A stretch of 18,584 bases of DNA from assembly GCA_045641065.1 (NCBI GenBank), contig JAZUGF010000011.1:1-18584 (forward strand). Direction: 5' to 3'. Positions 14,965 to 18,584 of the stretch are shown here, piece by piece. Positions within the stretch are counted from its first letter, which is position 1. Each line of letters opens with the position of its first letter. The DNA is from UBA1723 sp045641065. GTDB lineage: Bacteria; Bacteroidota; Bacteroidia; Bacteroidales; Paludibacteraceae. A model generated the notes under the pieces. It saw nothing but the letters and a program-made list of their open reading frames with translations. It did not search any database and was not told where the DNA came from. The translations under genes and the position numbers were made by a program.

Positions 14965-15933
14965 ATGAAAAATAACGGAGTGATAATTATCGCGATTTGT
15001 GTAATCGTTGTAATTCTAGGAATAATTCTATACGGTCTAACAGCCTCAACACCAGAGCCAGTTATCCAGGGAGAGGTTGAGATTTCAGACTATCGTTTGT
15101 CATCTAAAGTTCCTTCTCGTGTAATGGAAATCAAAGTACAGGAGGGCGACTTTGTAAAGAAGGGCGACACAGTTGCTATCATGGAGGCTCCAGAGGTTGC
15201 AGCAAAGCTTTCTCAGGCAGAGGCAGCTAAACGTGCTGCACAGGCATTGCAGAGTAAGGCTCAAGCAGGTGCACGTAGCGAGCAGATTGAAGGAGCGTAT
15301 GAGATGTGGCAGAAAGCAAAGGCTGGTCTTGACGTTTACGAGAAGACATACCAGAGAGTTGAGAAACTATACAACGAGGGTGTGATCGCAGCACAGAAGA
15401 GAGATGAGGCATTCGCTCAACTTGAGGCTGCTAAGGCAACCGAAAAGGCAGCAAAGTCACAGTATGATATGGCAATGAACGGAGCTCAGCAGCAAGATAA
15501 AGATGCCGCTGCTGCACAGGTAGCAAGAGCAAAAGGTGCTGTTGCGGAGGTTAACTCATATATAAATGAGACAATCATTCGTGCATTGGCTGACGGTGTT
15601 GTAACAGAGATCTTCCCAGAGGAAGGAGAGTTGGTTGGTTCTGGTGCTCCAATCATGAACGTAGCCAAGGCTGACGGTGCTTACCTAACATTCAACATTC
15701 GTGAGGATTTACTAAAGGATTTTGAGGTTGGTAAGGAAGTGAAAATATTCATCCCTGCAAAGGACACTACAATCAGCGCTACTGTAAGCGGAATGAAGAA
15801 CGTAGGTAGCTACGCTGTTTGGAAGGCAACTAAGGCTCTTGGTCAGTACGATCTTAAGACATTTGAGGTTAAGATGCGTCCAGAGTCACAGGATTTGAAG
15901 TTGGCAGCAGGAATGAGTGCCATCATTAAATAA
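14965..15933 (+). CDS. HlyD/YbhG-like periplasmic adaptor (membrane fusion protein)
   Basis: The adaptor that links inner-membrane permeases to the TolC-like channel, 322 residues. One N-terminal transmembrane anchor at about 5-25 (GVIIIAICVIVVILGIILYG) leaves the rest in the periplasm. The first half-lipoyl motif is at 44-76 (VPSRVMEIKVQEGDFVKKGD), an Ala/Gln/Lys-rich coiled-coil hairpin at about 78-195 contains the AGARSEQI motif common in YbhG-type adaptors, and the second half-lipoyl motif is at 201-236 (ALADGVVTEIFPEEGELVGS). A beta-barrel domain follows. It lies 175 bases after the TolC-like gene and 96 bases before the first permease, with palindromic elements in both gaps. I see no separate promoter, so it is presumably cotranscribed. 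Confidence 0.92.
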   Translation: MKNNGVIIIAICVIVVILGIILYGLTASTPEPVIQGEVEISDYRLSSKVPSRVMEIKVQEGDFVKKGDTVAIMEAPEVAAKLSQAEAAKRAAQALQSKAQAGARSEQIEGAYEMWQKAKAGLDVYEKTYQRVEKLYNEGVIAAQKRDEAFAQLEAAKATEKAAKSQYDMAMNGAQQQDKDAAAAQVARAKGAVAEVNSYINETIIRALADGVVTEIFPEEGELVGSGAPIMNVAKADGAYLTFNIREDLLKDFEVGKEVKIFIPAKDTTISATVSGMKNVGSYAVWKATKALGQYDLKTFEVKMRPESQDLKLAAGMSAIIK

Positions 15934-15970
15934 CGAAAACGAAAACGAAAACGAAAACGTTAACGAAAAC
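15932..15970 (+). repeat. ACGAAA-type short repeat, copy 3
   Basis: Directly after the adaptor stop codon the hexamer unit ACGAAA repeats about four times without error, then ACGTTAACGAAAAC. It is the longest and most regular copy in the window; its last 27 bases match the inverted copy at 8840-8866. Confidence 0.8.
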
Positions 15971-15979
15971 ACCAATAAT

Positions 15980-16004
15980 GTAGAGACGGGGCATGCCCCC
16001 GTCT
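15980..16004. repeat. GTAG-type intergenic palindrome (ACGGGG class), copy in the adaptor-permease gap
   Basis: GTAG, then perfect 8-bp arms AGACGGGG (15984-15991) and CCCCGTCT (15997-16004) with loop CATGC. Almost identical to 18432-18456. It is followed by TGATGTAATAAATAAT, not a T-run, so it is probably not a strong terminator. Confidence 0.7.
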
Positions 16005-16029
16005 TGATGTAATAAATAATTAAAAGAGT

Positions 16030-17211
16030 ATGGATATAAAGTCAATTTTTAGTAGACTAAAAAAGTTGGCTCTTAGAGAGGTCGAGATCTCCAGACGTCG
16101 CCCACTCTACCTATTCTGTTTGCTTATCGCCCCCGTCTTCTTCAGTTTCATGTTTGTCGACGTGATGAAAGAAGGAGCTCCGCATGAGGTTCCTGCGGCC
16201 GTTGTTGACGAAGACAACAGTCAAATTTCAAGAACTCTTTTGCGAACTCTTGATGCTATGCAGGAGACGGATTTGACAGTGAGATACAAGGATTTCTCCG
16301 ACGCTAAAGATGCACTACGCAGAGGAGAGGTTTTTGCAATAGTCCATGTACCAAAAGGATTGTCTGAGAAGGCAATGACTCAGCGTACTCCTACAATATA
16401 CTTCTACACTAACGATGCCTATTTCTTAGCAGGAACATTTCTTTTTAAGAATATGAAGGTGTTGGGAGAGTTGTCTGGACTTGCGATCACAAAAGCAACA
16501 CTGTCAGCAAAAGGTTTGGATGACGACAGAATCATGGGACTCATACAGCCAATCACAGTGGAGTCACATCCGTTGAATAACCCGTCGCTTAACTACTCAA
16601 TCTATTTGACAAACATGTTTATTCCGGCTATCATACTTCTTATGGTATTCATCGCAACATGTTACTCAATCGGTTTGGAGTGGAAGCGAGGTACACAGAA
16701 GAAATGGTATAAAGACGCAGGGGAAAATGTAGTTGTTGCGTTGACTGGCAAACTATTGCCTCAGACAGCAGTCTTCATGCTACTATTCCTTTTCATGGAC
16801 GTCTTCCTTTATAAGATCAACGGATTCCCAATCGCATGTTCAATGCTACGATTGCTTGGCATACAGTTATTGGTTACACTTGCGTCGCAAGCATTCTCTG
16901 CAGCCATCTTTGGTATTCTTGCAGGACAGATGCGTATGGCGATGAGTGTAGCTTCATTGCTTGGAGTGCTTTCCGTTTCACTTTGCGGATTCACATTCCC
17001 AATCATTGCGATGCCGAAGATTATGGAGGCGATATCATGGCTATTGCCATTGCGTCACTACTATCTAATATACTGCAACCAGGTATTGGACGGGTTCCCA
17101 ATCATCAACGTTTGGAAATCATTTGCAGTTCTTGTAGCAATCCTCGGACTTCCACTTTTGTTCATCAAAGCGTACGAGAAAGCATTCAACGAGGTGAATT
17201 ACAAAGCATAA
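16030..17211 (+). CDS. ABC-2 type transporter permease, first of pair
   Basis: An inner-membrane permease of 393 residues with the ABC-2 (YbhR/YbhS-like) layout: one transmembrane segment at about 26-46, a soluble extracytoplasmic domain at about 47-190, then five membrane segments at about 194-214, 243-263, 274-298, 303-327 and 361-380. The extracytoplasmic opening EVPAAVVDEDNSQISRTLLR, the NPSLNYS motif before the second segment and the GFTFPI motif after the fifth are family features. The protein is paralogous to the next gene (compare EVPVVVVDDSQTSISRDFLR, NPQSGYS and GISWPI). The cargo is not predictable; relatives export drugs or lipids, or move hydrophobic compounds. It contains no nucleotide-binding domain. 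Only 12 bases separate it from the second permease. Confidence 0.92.
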   Translation: MDIKSIFSRLKKLALREVEISRRRPLYLFCLLIAPVFFSFMFVDVMKEGAPHEVPAAVVDEDNSQISRTLLRTLDAMQETDLTVRYKDFSDAKDALRRGEVFAIVHVPKGLSEKAMTQRTPTIYFYTNDAYFLAGTFLFKNMKVLGELSGLAITKATLSAKGLDDDRIMGLIQPITVESHPLNNPSLNYSIYLTNMFIPAIILLMVFIATCYSIGLEWKRGTQKKWYKDAGENVVVALTGKLLPQTAVFMLLFLFMDVFLYKINGFPIACSMLRLLGIQLLVTLASQAFSAAIFGILAGQMRMAMSVASLLGVLSVSLCGFTFPIIAMPKIMEAISWLLPLRHYYLIYCNQVLDGFPIINVWKSFAVLVAILGLPLLFIKAYEKAFNEVNYKA

Positions 17212-17223
17212 AAAGAGATTAAG

Positions 17224-18381
17224 ATGAAAATACTTCAAATATGCTATAACGAGTTTAAGGAGATTTTTGCGGATCTCGGTATTGTGATCTTCGTAATCAT
17301 CTTGCCGCTTGCCTACCCTTTGCTCTACGCCTACATTTACGACAATGAGGTTGTGAGAGAGGTGCCAGTGGTGGTGGTCGACGATTCACAAACCAGCATC
17401 AGCCGTGATTTCCTACGTCGCTGTGACGCGTCACCAGATATCAAAATCATCTCGCATGCTACCGGTATGGAGCACGCACGCACATATCTTGAGAGCATGG
17501 ATGCGTATGGTATCATCCGTATTCCGCGAGAGTTTTCAGATGATATCGCAGCAGGTCGTCAGACAGCAGTCGGCATCTACGCCGACATGGCGAGTATGAT
17601 GTACTATAAGAGTTTGATGGTCACATGTGCAGTGGTGGCTCAGGATATGAATAAAGAAATCAAGGTCAAGAAGATTGGAAGTTCAACCAGTCGTGAGGCT
17701 GAGATCTCCGCGTCGCCAATCACATATGAATCGGTAGCAATGTACAATCCACAGAGCGGATATTCATCGTTCTTGATTCCAGCAGTGTTGATGCTTATCA
17801 TACAACAGTCTATGATGTTAGGAATTGGAATGCACATGGGAGGCACTCGAGAGACAAATTTCGGTTTTGCGATTCCTAAGGGCGACCTATATCACAATCC
17901 CGTCTACATCTATCTTGGCAAGATGCTTGCATATTTCTTGATTTATATTGTCGACGCAATCTATTTCTTCGCCGTCGTCAACAAAATCTTTGATCTGCCG
18001 CAGATGTCTTCATTCGGCACATACCTTGCATGGATGGTTCCGTATTTGATCGCATGTATCTCATACTCGATTCTATTCTCAGCATTGGTATACCGACGCG
18101 AGGATTGTATCATGTTGTTTGTGTTCCTAAGCGTACCTTTGATTTTCATCTCGGGTATCAGCTGGCCGATCTCAGAGATCCCTGACAACTGGAGATATTT
18201 CTCATATCTATTCCCGTCATCACTTGGTATCCATGCATACGTCCGTACTAATACAATGGGTGCGTCTATTGATGATATCGCATTCTACCATTGGGGATTG
18301 ATCATCCAGGCTGGTGTCTACACTATTCTATCGTTAGTGTTCTACTACTGGCAGTTGAAGAAGAGAAAGATAGAAGAATAA
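17224..18381 (+). CDS. ABC-2 type transporter permease, second of pair
   Basis: An inner-membrane permease of 385 residues, homologous to the preceding gene and with the same topology: membrane segments at about 19-38, 181-202, 230-252, 263-288, 294-314 and 355-376, with the extracytoplasmic domain at about 39-180. The two presumably form a heterodimer. The start ATG at 17224 follows the previous stop by 12 bases with an A-rich leader, so translation is probably closely linked. It is the last gene of the operon: a hairpin with a U-rich tail follows within 90 bases and no ATP-binding subunit (Walker A GxxGxGKS/T, LSGGQ) is encoded up to the right edge. The pump must use an ATPase from another locus, or an undetected one beyond the edge. 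Confidence 0.92.
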   Translation: MKILQICYNEFKEIFADLGIVIFVIILPLAYPLLYAYIYDNEVVREVPVVVVDDSQTSISRDFLRRCDASPDIKIISHATGMEHARTYLESMDAYGIIRIPREFSDDIAAGRQTAVGIYADMASMMYYKSLMVTCAVVAQDMNKEIKVKKIGSSTSREAEISASPITYESVAMYNPQSGYSSFLIPAVLMLIIQQSMMLGIGMHMGGTRETNFGFAIPKGDLYHNPVYIYLGKMLAYFLIYIVDAIYFFAVVNKIFDLPQMSSFGTYLAWMVPYLIACISYSILFSALVYRREDCIMLFVFLSVPLIFISGISWPISEIPDNWRYFSYLFPSSLGIHAYVRTNTMGASIDDIAFYHWGLIIQAGVYTILSLVFYYWQLKKRKIEE

Positions 18382-18431
18382 TTCATAATGCCGAATGCAT
18401 AACGCAGACACATTGTGATGGTTTCGGATTT

Positions 18432-18466
18432 GTAGAGACGGGGCATGTCCCCGTCTTTTCTGTTTT
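18432..18466 (+). terminator. GTAG-type palindrome acting as a likely terminator of the efflux operon
   Basis: GTAG, then AGACGGGG (18436-18443), loop CATGT, CCCCGTCT (18449-18456), then TTTCTGTTTT. It is the same repeat element as 15980-16004, but here the following T-rich tract makes a plausible rho-independent terminator 55 bases past the last permease. Confidence 0.65.
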
Positions 18467-18546
18467 AAATAGATTGTTCGAACATGTCTAATATTCAATT
18501 TCTCATTTCACTGGGGTTCCATGCGAATTCTTAACCTCCTTCATCA

Positions 18547-18554
18547 CAAAGATA
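18547..18554 (-). promoter_or_regulatory. Possible minus-strand promoter at the right edge
   Basis: On the minus strand TATCTTTG matches TAnnTTTG. No clear -33 element is visible in the remaining bases. Just downstream are an AAGGAGG and a 13-codon reading frame (18544-18503), too short to assign. From 18467 to the edge I see no other gene, only a 10-bp palindrome TGTTCGAACA (18475-18484). Confidence 0.25.
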
Positions 18555-18584
18555 CTATGAAAGTAACCCACACTCTCTATATTA

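Noticed and set aside
15980..16004. Palindrome considered as a terminator splitting the efflux operon
   Set aside because: No T-run follows it, and adaptor and permeases belong functionally together. It is better read as a repeat element, though some attenuation cannot be excluded.

Overview
This window reads as ordinary chromosome of a member of the order Bacteroidales (phylum Bacteroidota), possibly a Prevotella-like or related gut or oral species. The evidence is a SusC/RagA TonB-dependent receptor, a type IX secretion system (T9SS) type B sorting domain beside a PorP/SprF gene, LL-diaminopimelate aminotransferase next to dapF, and several promoters with the phylum's TAnnTTTG -7 box. Start sites are mostly A/T-rich without Shine-Dalgarno sequences. 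The genus is not resolved.

Layout. (1) Positions 1-8048, minus strand: an orphan SusC-like outer-membrane receptor, then a giant secreted protein of about 12 disulfide-type Ig-like repeats with a T9SS type B C-terminal domain, then the start of a PorP/SprF-family gene cut by the window edge. (2) Positions 8223-10531, plus strand: an HU/IHF-family DNA-binding protein, a 29-residue Lys/Arg-rich protein resembling AURKAIP1/COX24 (bS22-like) ribosome-associated peptides, a terminator, then ribonuclease G. (3) Positions 10658-12800, minus strand: dapF then dapL, enzymes of diaminopimelate/lysine synthesis, ending convergently with rng at a bidirectional terminator. (4) Positions 13152-18466, plus strand: a four-gene efflux operon of TolC-like outer-membrane protein, HlyD-like adaptor and two paralogous ABC-2 permeases. 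It ends at a hairpin plus U-rich tract with no ATPase gene in view.

How the genes work together. The PorP-like protein is probably the dedicated T9SS partner of the Ig-repeat protein. The four efflux proteins would form a tripartite pump spanning both membranes, which must borrow an ATPase from elsewhere. HU, the small basic protein and RNase G form a nucleic-acid housekeeping group.

The least explained signals are between and inside genes: a Q/M/N-rich insertion in the TolC-like protein, three 16-bp tandem repeats in the dapF leader just before a perfect Shine-Dalgarno, a dispersed ACGAAA-type repeat family (one copy touching the susC-like promoter), and a GTAG-flanked palindrome family in most intergenic gaps after 10.5 kb. 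I found no clearly novel multi-gene system. The ATPase-less pump with its modified TolC is the best candidate.
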